In this document: piece by piece, positions 25,582-34,009 of the stretch
Numbering within the stretch: the stretch's first letter is position 1
Layout of the letters: each line of letters opens with the position of its first letter
Source: Alphaproteobacteria bacterium
Lineage (GTDB): Bacteria > Pseudomonadota > Alphaproteobacteria > Sphingomonadales > Kordiimonadaceae
NCBI GenBank assembly: GCA_013372975.1
Contig: JABXIS010000003.1
Location: 1-64,000 of the forward strand
DNA: 64,000 nucleotides
Direction of reading: 5' to 3'
Made by a program: the position numbers and the translations under genes
Notes under the pieces: model-generated
The model's database searches: none
Told to the model about the DNA's origin: nothing
Seen by the model: the letters and a program-made list of their open reading frames with translations, nothing else

Positions 25582-26754
25582 ATGTCTGATCTGGCCGCCC
25601 AGTGGCGCGATAGCAAAAGATACCTGTGGCCCTTGCCGATCCTGATCACGGCAGTGCCGCTGACAGGCTGGTATATGCATGCCCAGACAGGGTTTGAAAC
25701 CTGGCTGTGGTTCTCACCCATTTTCTTCTATGTCTTTATTCCCATTCTGGAAATGGCAATCGGGGAAGACAGTTCCAACCCGCCGCGCGAGGCCATCCCC
25801 CACCTTCGGGATGATAAATTTTATCGCTGGAGCGTTTTTCTCACCCTGCCATTTTCCTATCTGATCTGGGTCGTCGGCGCCTGGTATGTCACCAACATGG
25901 AATTTACCGTGACCGCCTATATTGCTGTCACTGTCGGCAACGGGCTGATGGGGGCTGGTGCGCTCAACGCTGCCCACGAGGTGGGCCACCGGCGCGATAA
26001 AACCGCCATCAATGTGGCGCGGTTCCTCCTGTGCCTGTGTGGCATGGGCCATTTCCGGATCGAACATAACCAGGGCCACCATGTGCAGGTTGCCACCCCT
26101 GAAGACAGCGCCACCGCCATGATGGGCGAAAGCTTTTATGCCTTTGTTTTACATGAACTTCCTGGCGGTTTCCGCCGCGCCTGGAACATCGAGAAAACGC
26201 GCCTTGGCCGCAAGGGAAAGTCTGCCTACAGTTTTGAAAACGAGGTCTTTACCAACACGCTGATCACGCTTGCCATGTATGCCGGTTTTGTGCTGTGGCT
26301 TGGCTGGATGGTGCTGCCCTATCTGATCTTTGGCGCGCTTCTGTCGAACCTGATGCTCTCCAGCGCCAACTATATCGAACATTATGGCCTGATGCGCCAG
26401 AAACGCCCTGACGGCAAGTATGAGCGGGTTCAGCCGCACCATAGCTGGAACGCCAACCATGTTGTCTCGAACGTGATGCTCTATCACCTGCAGCGCCATT
26501 CAGACCATCATGCTCACGCCGAGCGGCCCTATCAGTGCCTGCGCCATTTTGATACGGCGCCGCAGCTTCCTGCAGGCTATTTCACCATGTTCATGGCTGC
26601 CTGGAACCCGCCTATCTGGTTCGCCATCATGGACAAACGCGTCGCCGAACAGCATGGCTTCGACATGACAAAGGCCTATATCAAGCCGTCAAAACGCGAG
26701 AAATTCATGAAGCGCTTCCATAAGCCGGAAGCAGCGCTTCAGGCGGCGGAATAG
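25582..26754 (+). CDS. alkB: Alkane 1-monooxygenase AlkB
   Basis: A 390-residue integral-membrane non-haem di-iron hydroxylase that oxidises medium- or long-chain alkanes at the terminal carbon, using electrons from rubredoxin. All histidine boxes are visible: HEVGH (132-136), EHNQGHH (161-167), the NYIEHYGL signature (263-270) and LQRHSDHHAH (303-312). About six membrane helices are present. No rubredoxin or rubredoxin reductase is adjacent, so these must be elsewhere. It is preceded by a TetR-type dyad and followed by a terminator. Confidence 0.95.
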   Translation: MSDLAAQWRDSKRYLWPLPILITAVPLTGWYMHAQTGFETWLWFSPIFFYVFIPILEMAIGEDSSNPPREAIPHLRDDKFYRWSVFLTLPFSYLIWVVGAWYVTNMEFTVTAYIAVTVGNGLMGAGALNAAHEVGHRRDKTAINVARFLLCLCGMGHFRIEHNQGHHVQVATPEDSATAMMGESFYAFVLHELPGGFRRAWNIEKTRLGRKGKSAYSFENEVFTNTLITLAMYAGFVLWLGWMVLPYLIFGALLSNLMLSSANYIEHYGLMRQKRPDGKYERVQPHHSWNANHVVSNVMLYHLQRHSDHHAHAERPYQCLRHFDTAPQLPAGYFTMFMAAWNPPIWFAIMDKRVAEQHGFDMTKAYIKPSKREKFMKRFHKPEAALQAAE

Positions 26755-26776
26755 CTTGATATTTCAGAAAGTTAAG

Positions 26777-26800
26777 AAGGCCCCAACGTTGGGCCTTTTT
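26777..26800. terminator. Bidirectional terminator between alkB and a solute-binding protein gene
   Basis: AAGGCCC/GGGCCTT stem (26777-26783, 26791-26797) around CAACGTT, followed by TTTTT on the plus strand. The minus-strand gene ends at 26800 and its transcript would reach the same hairpin. Confidence 0.8.
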
Positions 26801-27576
26801 CAGTTTTGGGCGGTATCTGCCGGAACTTCTGGGCGGATAAAGATATCAATCTCACCCGCATCCAGAAGGCGCTTGTGGGCAGCGCGGATACGGTCCCGCA
26901 CCACCCTGTCCACCTGCTGGCCAGCCGCCAGGAAAAACCGCATGCCGCTCTCCACCGCAAGCGCGGGCTTCATCTCCTTCGCGCGCAAACCATAAAGATG
27001 TGCGCGATAAGGATGCAGGTTCATATCACCCAGAAAAACCTGCGCCCTGCCATAATGCACCATCAAGGGCTCACTGGCGCCGCCGGTGCTGGCCATGATC
27101 AGTTTGTTTGCAGGAAACCCGATACGCCTTAGGATATCGCACGAAACATCACTTTCAACACACAGGGCGGTCACCTCACCCGCCCTTATCGTGTCAAAGG
27201 TAATAGGCTCAATGTTATCCTTGCGGGTAAAAAGCTGCATATCGGGCTGCGCAATCGGTGCAAGCCAATCAAATTTCTTATTTCGGCTGGCTGAATAAGC
27301 AATGCTGTAGATCAGGCTATCTTTTTGAAGAAGCGACAGTTTTTCAGCACGCACCCACGGCATCAACAAAATTTCATAGGAATAACCGGCCGCGTCCATT
27401 ATTTGCCGCACACGCTCTGTTGCTTCGCCAACAACACCACCATTTGTGTCTCGAAAATTATAGGGAGGATAGTCTTCGGTATAGATAGTAATATCCGCGG
27501 CAGGGGCGGCCACACTTAGCATAAAGCTGGCTAACCAGATTAAACCGGCAAAAATTGTTGGGAACGCTTTGGGCAT
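26800..27576 (-). CDS. Periplasmic solute-binding protein, family 3 type
   Basis: 258 residues from the start at 27576, which follows GGAG; a start 7 codons earlier is possible. A signal peptide (FAGLIWLASFMLSVAAPAAD) precedes the type 3 opening ITIYTEDYPPYNFRD, and the body contains GEATERVRQIMDAAG and LLMPWVRAEKL. Such proteins deliver amino acids to ABC importers, but no permease or ATPase gene is near, and this subgroup (with YTEDYPPYNF and PWxRA) is often an orphan. The ligand is unknown. Confidence 0.8.
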   Translation of the reverse strand: MPKAFPTIFAGLIWLASFMLSVAAPAADITIYTEDYPPYNFRDTNGGVVGEATERVRQIMDAAGYSYEILLMPWVRAEKLSLLQKDSLIYSIAYSASRNKKFDWLAPIAQPDMQLFTRKDNIEPITFDTIRAGEVTALCVESDVSCDILRRIGFPANKLIMASTGGASEPLMVHYGRAQVFLGDMNLHPYRAHLYGLRAKEMKPALAVESGMRFFLAAGQQVDRVVRDRIRAAHKRLLDAGEIDIFIRPEVPADTAQN

Positions 27577-27745
27577 CAACACTCCGTTCGCCCCCACGCA
27601 CAGAGTGTATCACAATTTATGAGAAAGCCTAAACCTTTGCAAACTTGCGGGTCTTTACAAGTTTTTTATGGCCCAGCCGGTGTTCCAAGCCAACAACTTA
27701 CACGAGATCATTTACAGTCAGGCTGTCTAAAAACAGGAGGCAATC

Positions 27746-27928
27746 ATGCTTAGTTGGGCACTGACATTCTTTATTTTGGCCGTGATCGCAGGCGTCTTGG
27801 GCTTTGGTGGTTTGGCCGGAACTTTTGTGAGCGCTGCAAAGTTATTGTTCTTTGCGTTCATTATTCTCTTCATCATTAGCGCTTTTGCCAATGTCATTCG
27901 TGGCAAAGGCACCACGCCACCAGTATAA
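27746..27928 (+). CDS. DUF1328 small membrane protein (YtjA-like)
   Basis: A 60-residue peptide preceded by AGGAGG. It has two hydrophobic helices (LTFFILAVIAGVLGFGGLAG and LLFFAFIILFIISAFANVI), the whole-length pattern of DUF1328/YtjA, a widespread family of unknown function. It stands alone and ends at a shared terminator. Confidence 0.88.
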   Translation: MLSWALTFFILAVIAGVLGFGGLAGTFVSAAKLLFFAFIILFIISAFANVIRGKGTTPPV

Positions 27929-27950
27929 GCTACATACCATCAATTGCTTG

Positions 27951-27980
27951 AAGGCCCGGAAGCCTAGTCACCGGGCCTTT
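27951..27980. terminator. Shared terminator of DUF1328 gene and mnmA
   Basis: AAGGCCCGG (27951-27959) pairs with CCGGGCCTT (27971-27979) around an 11-base loop. A short T-run follows on the plus strand; it overlaps the mnmA stop codon. Confidence 0.7.
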
Positions 27981-29139
27981 AAAGCTGAGCCAGCCTTGGG
28001 TCAGCACTAGTTGCGCTATCGATCCATCCACCGCCAAGGACGCGATCACCGTCATAAAAAACGGCGGCCTGGCCCGGAGAAACACCCGCTTCAGGGACAT
28101 CAAGAACAACGCGCGCGCGCCGCTCTTCAAGGAAGATCCTTGCGGGGACACCCGGACGGGTGGACCGGATCTTGGCGACAACGGGCAAGCCATCCGTAGA
28201 GACAGCCTCCCCAATCCAGTTCACGTCCTTGACACCAATCTCTGATGTCAGCAGCGCTTCCCTCGGCCCGACAATCACCTGCTTCTTGGGCGCATTCAGC
28301 TTCACCACATAAAGCGGATCTTCATTGCCACCGATACCCAGGCCCCGACGCTGGCCAATGGTGTATTTTACAATACCGTCGTGCTGACCGAGAACATTGC
28401 CGTCAATATCAACGATATCGCCGGGCTCAAGTGCCCCCGGGCGCAGGCGCTCGATCACGTCCACATACCGGCCTTCCGGCACAAAACATATATCCTGGCT
28501 GTCTGGCTTGTCGGCAACTGTCAGCCCAAACCGCTCTGCCTCTATTCGGGTCTGCTCTTTGTCCATATGACCAAGCGGGAACCGAAGAAAATCCATCTGT
28601 TCCTGTGTCGTGGCAAAAAGGAAATAGCTTTGGTCCTTTCCGTTGTCTACGCCCCGAACAAGCTGAGACTTGCCGTCTGCGGCAACAACGCGCTGAACAT
28701 AATGCCCGGTTGCCATACAATCCGCACCAAGATCCCTGGCGGTATCCAACAGGTCCTTGAACTTGACTGTTTGGTTACAACGCACGCAGGGGATTGGGGT
28801 TTCGCCTTTAATATAGCTATCAGCGAACTCTTCCATTACCTGGTTCTTGAAGCGGCTTTCATAGTCCAGAACATAGTGGGGGATGCCCAAAGCCTCGGCA
28901 ACGCGGCGGGCATCATGGATATCCTGCCCTGCACAACAACTACCTTTCTTCTGAACGGCGACACCATGATCATAAAGCTGGAGGGTAATACCGACTACGT
29001 CATAGCCTTCTTCCTTTAAAAGGGCCGCTGTGACAGAACTATCAACACCGCCCGACATAGCCACCACCACACGGGTATCCGCGGGCGCCCCTTCAAAGCC
29101 CAGGCTATTCACTTGCGAGACTGCATTAACAGTTGACAT
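27979..29139 (-). CDS. mnmA: tRNA-specific 2-thiouridylase MnmA
   Basis: A 386-residue enzyme that adds sulfur to U34 of tRNA-Glu, -Gln and -Lys. The PP-loop motif [15 protein letters not shown] lies near residue 28-42; the catalytic cysteines are C121 ([10 protein letters not shown]) and C218 (DSQDICFV), which match the pair used in E. coli Mnm[12 protein letters not shown] and the C-terminal beta-barrel with [13 protein letters not shown] are also present. It has an N-terminal extension of about 22 residues. No neighbour is functionally related. Confidence 0.95.
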   Translation of the reverse strand: MSTVNAVSQVNSLGFEGAPADTRVVVAMSGGVDSSVTAALLKEEGYDVVGITLQLYDHGVAVQKKGSCCAGQDIHDARRVAEALGIPHYVLDYESRFKNQVMEEFADSYIKGETPIPCVRCNQTVKFKDLLDTARDLGADCMATGHYVQRVVAADGKSQLVRGVDNGKDQSYFLFATTQEQMDFLRFPLGHMDKEQTRIEAERFGLTVADKPDSQDICFVPEGRYVDVIERLRPGALEPGDIVDIDGNVLGQHDGIVKYTIGQRRGLGIGGNEDPLYVVKLNAPKKQVIVGPREALLTSEIGVKDVNWIGEAVSTDGLPVVAKIRSTRPGVPARIFLEERRARVVLDVPEAGVSPGQAAVFYDGDRVLGGGWIDSATSADPRLAQL

Positions 29140-29335
29140 TTCTTACCACTTTCATCCGATTTGGCATGCTGATGCTGTGCATATAAGGCTTCGCACCCAT
29201 AGAGGCAAGTGATTCCGCCTTTCTCACAAATCTGCCATTTTTTACCCGGCAAGAATCTCTTTTCTGCGATTTCATTGTACAGAAGCGCGCAGCAAAACGT
29301 AGCAAAATCAACATATTTCGCGAAAACCAAAAAAT

Positions 29336-29351
29336 TGGCCCGCCATTTGCT
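29336..29351 (+). promoter_or_regulatory. Sigma-54 promoter of fliK-flgD-flgE
   Basis: TGGCCCGCCATTTGCT matches the sigma-54 consensus, with GG (29337-29338) and GC (29349-29350) separated by exactly 10 bases. It lies 57 bases before the fliK start. The repeat AGCAAAACGTAGCAAAAT (29291-29308) just upstream may belong to an activator site. FlbD, encoded in the window, is the expected activator. Confidence 0.75.
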
Positions 29352-29408
29352 TAGACATGGTTGAACAAATTCCGTCAGTACGGTTGACGGAAAGATAGGT
29401 AGCGAAAA

Positions 29409-31229
29409 ATGAACCCTGTTGATCAGTTGATGCAAAGCGTTGGAAGCTCGCCCTCGTCAGGCGTTATGGGCCTCATGGGGCTCGCCAAAGCAAGTGAAGG
29501 CAATCAAGCAGCAATGCCTGGCCTTTTTGCGGACACGCTCAGCACTGTATCGACATCGCAGGAAACAGAAGCCCTTGCCGGCGGGGAACTGATCGCAACG
29601 GGCATACTGTCCGCCGAATTTACCAATTCAGCTGATTTTGCAAGATGGGGCGCTTCGGTTCCGTCTGAATTGGATGGCGCCATTAACCTGAGAGCATTTC
29701 TTGGGCTACCCAACGATACTCCTGCATCTGGAATACTTGCCCAGTTGGGTCAGGAACATGTCGGGCCTGATGGACAAAAAACAGCTTCTTTCGCTGCCAT
29801 GCCGGATGTTCTCTCAAACATATCACTGCAAGGCCTAACAACCGCTGGCTCAACGCAACACCCAGCCGTCCCTCTGGTCTTTTCAGGCCGGTTGGAAGAA
29901 TTGGGACTAAAGCTTGAGCAGCTACCAGCATTGCCGACCGGTGAGGAAATGGCTGCGATATTCGGCAAAGGGAAAGCTGGCACACTTCATGGACTGCCAA
30001 CCAATGTAATCGAACAGGCATTGGCACAAAGGGAGGTAGCGAGCCAAGGCGCTGTTCCCAATACCCAAGCGCAATCGCCCGTACCTGCTCAAACCATGGA
30101 ATCCGTACAGCCTGCGTTCAGCGGATTGGAAAAGCAAACCAATCCAATGGACTTGCTTGTGCCATCAGGCGCTTCTGAAGAGAATGCACAAACTGTGCTT
30201 CAAAGCACGACTAAGGCACCAAATATCGCAGAGCTGCCAAATGCCACCGTCGAAAGCGCATCTGAAAAGCTGATCGTTGGCAATGGCATTGCCAGCGAGC
30301 AGGTAGTCGCCACGTTGCAGGAAAGTGCAGTTTCGGATCCACGTTCGCAGGAAACTGAGCCTCAGGTCCTGACCGCAGCCCAACAGGTTGCCGGGCAGAA
30401 AACGGCACAGGCGGCCACAGCAAACAAGCCTGGCGTTACCACAAATGCCAACGCACGTCCGTCTTCGCCTTCCGCAATCAATCAGGCGGCGAATACCGGT
30501 TCTGCAAACACACCCAAATCGGAAAACGCCTCAGAGCTGGGTTCCGCCAAGCCCATTGAGGCCGTCGCGGCTCGTGCTGACGCCATGCCCCCTGCTCAAC
30601 CGACCAGAGAACCAGCACCCGCCCTCACACCCGAGCGACTGTCAGGGCTCTTTGACAATACCGCTGCGTCGTCTGTCGCCGCCGGTTTGAGCGGCATGCG
30701 TGGCGAGAGCAGTTTCCTGTCCAGCATGAGCCTGATGGGCGGCAGGGCAACACCTGAATTTGCCCAGCACGTCGGCCAGCAACTGAACATGCATGTTTCC
30801 AAAGCCATTAAAGCGGGGCAGCAGGAATTCACAGTACGACTGGATCCTGCGGAGCTAGGCCGTGTACAGGTAAAGCTTGCCTTTGAGAAAGACGGCAGCA
30901 TCCAAACTCGCGTGATTGTAGAAAGGCCCGAAACACTGGAACTTCTGCAAAAGGACGCGAAGGGTCTAGAGCGAGCCATTTCGTCAGCCGGTCACAAAAC
31001 AGATGGCGGCATTCAATTCAGCCTCGACACTAACGACGAACAAAGCGCTGGCCGTGCATTTGCCGAAGCTGTGCAGCAGGAAAAAATGCGCGATGACTTG
31101 GCTGCTCGTAGCGGAATACCCGGCAGCGGAAATGGTTCTACCGACACGGCACCTGAAGACGACATTGTACCGCTTGAAGAAATTCTGGCCAACGTAAACA
31201 CAGAAACTGGTTTGGACATTTCCGTCTAA
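29409..31229 (+). CDS. fliK: Flagellar hook-length control protein FliK
   Basis: A 606-residue secreted ruler and substrate-switch protein. The N-terminal and middle parts are Ala/Gln/Pro-rich and disordered, as in FliK. The C-terminal Flg_hook domain (about residues 455-560) contains FTVRLDPAELGRVQVKLAFEK, the core that contacts FlhB. It is the first gene of the hook operon with flgD (34 bases on) and flgE, directly behind a sigma-54 promoter. Confidence 0.85.
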   Translation: MNPVDQLMQSVGSSPSSGVMGLMGLAKASEGNQAAMPGLFADTLSTVSTSQETEALAGGELIATGILSAEFTNSADFARWGASVPSELDGAINLRAFLGLPNDTPASGILAQLGQEHVGPDGQKTASFAAMPDVLSNISLQGLTTAGSTQHPAVPLVFSGRLEELGLKLEQLPALPTGEEMAAIFGKGKAGTLHGLPTNVIEQALAQREVASQGAVPNTQAQSPVPAQTMESVQPAFSGLEKQTNPMDLLVPSGASEENAQTVLQSTTKAPNIAELPNATVESASEKLIVGNGIASEQVVATLQESAVSDPRSQETEPQVLTAAQQVAGQKTAQAATANKPGVTTNANARPSSPSAINQAANTGSANTPKSENASELGSAKPIEAVAARADAMPPAQPTREPAPALTPERLSGLFDNTAASSVAAGLSGMRGESSFLSSMSLMGGRATPEFAQHVGQQLNMHVSKAIKAGQQEFTVRLDPAELGRVQVKLAFEKDGSIQTRVIVERPETLELLQKDAKGLERAISSAGHKTDGGIQFSLDTNDEQSAGRAFAEAVQQEKMRDDLAARSGIPGSGNGSTDTAPEDDIVPLEEILANVNTETGLDISV

Positions 31230-31263
31230 CGGCAACGTCAAAGAATAGAAGAAAGTAAGCAAG

Positions 31264-31947
31264 ATGGTTGATATTGCAGGCATTACGTCAGGATCGGTAA
31301 CCGGCACAGGTTCGGCAAACAATTCTGCTGCGCAATTGGCAGATAGCTTTGACGATTTTCTGACACTGCTTACCACGCAACTACAGCACCAGGATCCGAC
31401 TGATCCGATGGATAGCAACCAGTTCACTGAGCAGTTGGTTCAATTTTCCAGCGTAGAGCAACAAATCAAGACGAACCAAAATCTTGAGACACTGACAAAC
31501 ATCACGCTCATGAACCAACAACATACCTTGCCAAGTTATCTTGGGAAGGATGCACTGGTGCCAGGTCTGTCTGGCCAACTGGAAACTACCTCAGCAGAAA
31601 ATCCGGATACCATCGAATGGCGTTACAACATACCTTACGAGGTTTCTCAGGCGACAATCGAAGTACGAAATCAATATGGCGATCTCGTTTATTCAGAGCC
31701 GGCCGAAACCAAGGGCGGCACCTTCGACTTCGTCTGGAATGGTCAGGACAACTTCGGTGGCGTTGCCGAGAACGGCTCATACAGCATGCAAATTACCGCA
31801 CTGGATGAAGAAAATAGCCCGGTTGACGTGGGCATTGCTGTTCGCGGCGAGATCAGATCCATTGACTTGACCGGATCAGAACCGGTGTTCGATGTAGACG
31901 GAAACCTCGTCTATCAGTCCGATATTGTGCAGCTTTTCGAGAAATAG
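31264..31947 (+). CDS. flgD: Flagellar hook assembly protein FlgD
   Basis: A 227-residue scaffolding cap for hook growth. The N-terminal conserved region reads FLTLLTTQLQHQDPTDPMDSNQ and QLVQFSSVEQQIKTNQNLE (about residues 35-75). The C-terminal Ig-like/Tudor part includes FDFVWNGQDNFGGVAENG. It acts outside the cell after export through the flagellar type III system. Confidence 0.94.
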   Translation: MVDIAGITSGSVTGTGSANNSAAQLADSFDDFLTLLTTQLQHQDPTDPMDSNQFTEQLVQFSSVEQQIKTNQNLETLTNITLMNQQHTLPSYLGKDALVPGLSGQLETTSAENPDTIEWRYNIPYEVSQATIEVRNQYGDLVYSEPAETKGGTFDFVWNGQDNFGGVAENGSYSMQITALDEENSPVDVGIAVRGEIRSIDLTGSEPVFDVDGNLVYQSDIVQLFEK

Positions 31948-31989
31948 AAAGCTGCAATCTACCCGGCCGGACCGAAGTGCCCGGCAGCC

Positions 31990-32006
31990 TTGGTGAAATT
32001 CACCAA
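31990..32006. promoter_or_regulatory. Inverted repeat between flgD and flgE
   Basis: TTGGTGAA-A-TTCACCAA is a perfect 8-bp dyad around one base, 60 bases before flgE. It has no T-tract. It may be an mRNA processing hairpin or a protein site. Confidence 0.4.
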
Positions 32007-32066
32007 AGGCAAGAGCAGAAAGCCCAAAGCTAGTGAAAACGCAAAAGAGAGTTTAGGAGAAGTAAC

Positions 32067-33422
32067 ATGGCATTCACTGCTCTGGCAGCAGGCGTATCAG
32101 GCCTCCAAGCCTTCACTGAAGGTGTTGGCGTTATCGCCGACAACATCACCAACGTTAATACGATTGGTTATAAAGAAACCCGGTCCCGCTTTTCGACCCT
32201 TGTAACAGAAACTGCGGCCCTTTCATCCTATTCCCCTGGCGGGGTACGAGCGTTCTCAGAAACGCTGGTCTCCAAACAGGGCCTGTTGCAGCCTTCTGGT
32301 TCTGCGACCGACCTGTCAGTTGACGGCAACGGCTTCTTCGTTGTTCGCGCGGGTGCAGACGCCGAAGATACAGATGGCGAGCTCCTGTATACCCGCGCTG
32401 GTGCGTTTACGCAGGATTCTGAAGGCTACTTCAAAAATACTGCGGGCCTTTACCTGATGGGGTGGCCTACGGATTCGCTTGGCACGCCAACAGTTAACAA
32501 AAGCCAGCTCGATGAGCTTGAGCCCATCAACATCAACAACCTCAACGGCCTCGGCTCTGCCAGCACGGAAGTATCGCTGCGTGTAAACCTTGATGTGGAT
32601 ACGACGGACAATGGCACATATACAGCGATTGGCGAGCTTGCTGACGGTACAGCCACAGCTGACTTCGAAACCAATGTTAATATTTATGACAGTCAGGGCC
32701 GTTCCCATGTCGTGAACATTGCCGTGGTTAAAGATGCAAACGCCAACACCTGGAATTATGAGGTCTTCTTCGATGATACCAGCGTTGTTGATGCAACCAC
32801 CCACACGGACGGTCTCATCGCTTATGGTGAACTTGTATTCAACACCGATGGCTCCATCGATCTTGGTGGCGGTTCTACAATGTTTGATGCTGGAGGTACC
32901 GCACTTACATTCCCTGGAGACGCTATTCCAATCACCTATGACAACGGCACCGTTGAGGTAGACGCTGGATCCATCACCTTTGACTTTGGTGATGACGGCC
33001 AGAAAACCGGCTTTGTTCAGTCCGCTACGTCATCGTCCCGTTTGTCCTACAGCGTTGACGGCGCCGCCTTCGGTAACATCAATGGTGTGTCAGTAACAGA
33101 AGAGGGCATTGTAACGGCCCTGTTCGACAACGGCCTTACTCTATCGGTTTACAAATTGCCTGTCGCGGTTTTCCAAAACGCTGATGGCCTCACCCGTCGT
33201 CAGGGCAACGCCTTTGGCTCATCCGACCTTTCTGGTGACGTGAACCTACAGGACGCGGGCGACAGTGGTGCAGGCTCAATCGCACCGAACTCGCTTGAGC
33301 AATCTACTGTAGATCTGGCGAGTGAGTTTGCCGAACTGATCAAGGTGCAGCGCGCATTCTCCGCTTCAACCCGGATCATCACAACATCAGATGAGATTCT
33401 TGAAGAGCTGACAAGGCTCTAG
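32067..33422 (+). CDS. flgE: Flagellar hook protein FlgE
   Basis: A 451-residue hook subunit. The N-terminal rod/hook signature GVSGLQAFTEGVGVIADNITNVNTIGYKE (about 8-37) and the C-terminal STVDLASEFAELIKVQRAF region form the D0 coiled-coil. FlgE-type internal domains (YTRAGAFTQDSEGYFKN) lie between. The ribosome site is AGGAGAAGT. A strong terminator follows, ending the hook operon. Confidence 0.94.
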   Translation: MAFTALAAGVSGLQAFTEGVGVIADNITNVNTIGYKETRSRFSTLVTETAALSSYSPGGVRAFSETLVSKQGLLQPSGSATDLSVDGNGFFVVRAGADAEDTDGELLYTRAGAFTQDSEGYFKNTAGLYLMGWPTDSLGTPTVNKSQLDELEPININNLNGLGSASTEVSLRVNLDVDTTDNGTYTAIGELADGTATADFETNVNIYDSQGRSHVVNIAVVKDANANTWNYEVFFDDTSVVDATTHTDGLIAYGELVFNTDGSIDLGGGSTMFDAGGTALTFPGDAIPITYDNGTVEVDAGSITFDFGDDGQKTGFVQSATSSSRLSYSVDGAAFGNINGVSVTEEGIVTALFDNGLTLSVYKLPVAVFQNADGLTRRQGNAFGSSDLSGDVNLQDAGDSGAGSIAPNSLEQSTVDLASEFAELIKVQRAFSASTRIITTSDEILEELTRL

Positions 33423-33461
33423 GATTTAGGCTAGCCTAGCCTGGAACACTCTTTTGCACCT

Positions 33462-33490
33462 ACCGGGCGGCCTAACGGCTGCCCGGTTTT
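33462..33490 (+). terminator. Terminator after flgE
   Basis: An 11-bp stem with one G-U pair (ACCGGGCGGCC with GGCTGCCCGGT, loop TAAC) is followed by TTT. Confidence 0.85.
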
Positions 33491-33506
33491 GGTTTGTCCA
33501 CAAAAG

Positions 33507-33522
33507 TTAATGGCTTGTTTAC
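33507..33522 (+). promoter_or_regulatory. CtrA-like box upstream of sciP
   Basis: TTAA-TGGCTTG-TTTAC has the CtrA form TTAA-N7-TTAAC with one mismatch, 71 bases before sciP. A TATAAT hexamer at 33558-33563 may be the -10. Confidence 0.55.
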
Positions 33523-33564
33523 CTTAGGCATTAGGCTTTTTTTAAACGCCCTGAAACTATAATG

Positions 33565-33586
33565 GCCTCGCCACAAGATGCGAGGC
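33565..33586 (+). promoter_or_regulatory. Hairpin covering the sciP ribosome-binding site
   Basis: GCCTCGC (33565-33571) pairs perfectly with GCGAGGC (33580-33586), which contains the GAGG ribosome site of sciP 8 bases from the ATG. The fold would reduce translation initiation. Confidence 0.45.
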
Positions 33587-33593
33587 ATATGGT

Positions 33594-33866
33594 ATGCAGA
33601 ACGGAACAGCCAAAGCAAACATCATTGGCCCAACAGGCAAGCCTCTGACGCTATCTGATTTACCCAAAGCGAATACACAGCGTTGGGTTATTCGGCGCAA
33701 GGCCGAAGTCGTTGCTGCTGTGCAAGGTGGCCTATTAAGCCTGGAAGAAGCGTGCGCGCGCTATTCCCTTTCTGTCGAAGAATTTCTTTCTTGGCAGCAA
33801 GCTATCAACAAAAATGGCCTCCCTGGCCTCAGGGCAACCCGCGTACAAAAATACCGCAGCGACTAA
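33594..33866 (+). CDS. sciP: CtrA inhibitor SciP
   Basis: A 90-residue DUF1153 protein. The central RWVIRRKAEVVAAVQGGLLS followed by EEACARYSLSVEEFLSWQ is the SciP helix-turn-helix signature. In Caulobacter SciP binds CtrA and blocks its recruitment of RNA polymerase, restricting CtrA promoters to part of the cell cycle. Here it sits between flgE and fliF, close to genes CtrA would control, with its own CtrA-like box and terminator upstream. C-terminal YRSD is basic. Confidence 0.9.
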   Translation: MQNGTAKANIIGPTGKPLTLSDLPKANTQRWVIRRKAEVVAAVQGGLLSLEEACARYSLSVEEFLSWQQAINKNGLPGLRATRVQKYRSD

Positions 33867-33895
33867 TCCCACTGTTAGATTTCCGATTTTCTTTA

Positions 33896-33924
33896 TAAAT
33901 CTAGGCAAAAATTGCCTAGATTTA
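33896..33924. promoter_or_regulatory. 13-bp perfect inverted repeat in sciP-fliF gap
   Basis: TAAATCTAGGCAA and TTGCCTAGATTTA are perfect complements around AAA. There is no clear T-tract after it. The right arm shares three bases with the CtrA-like box that follows. It could be the sciP terminator or a regulator site. Confidence 0.6.
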
Positions 33925-33937
33925 ACTATCTGTTTAC
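33922..33937 (+). promoter_or_regulatory. CtrA-like box upstream of fliF
   Basis: TTAA-CTATCTG-TTTAC has the same form as the sciP box and lies 72 bases before the proposed fliF start, as expected for an early CtrA-dependent flagellar operon. Confidence 0.6.
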
Positions 33938-34009
33938 TCTAACACTTTAATTTGATGACTGGTGTTTGTTGGGGGTATTCCCCATGGATTATCGTATCCG
34001 AGGTGGGCG

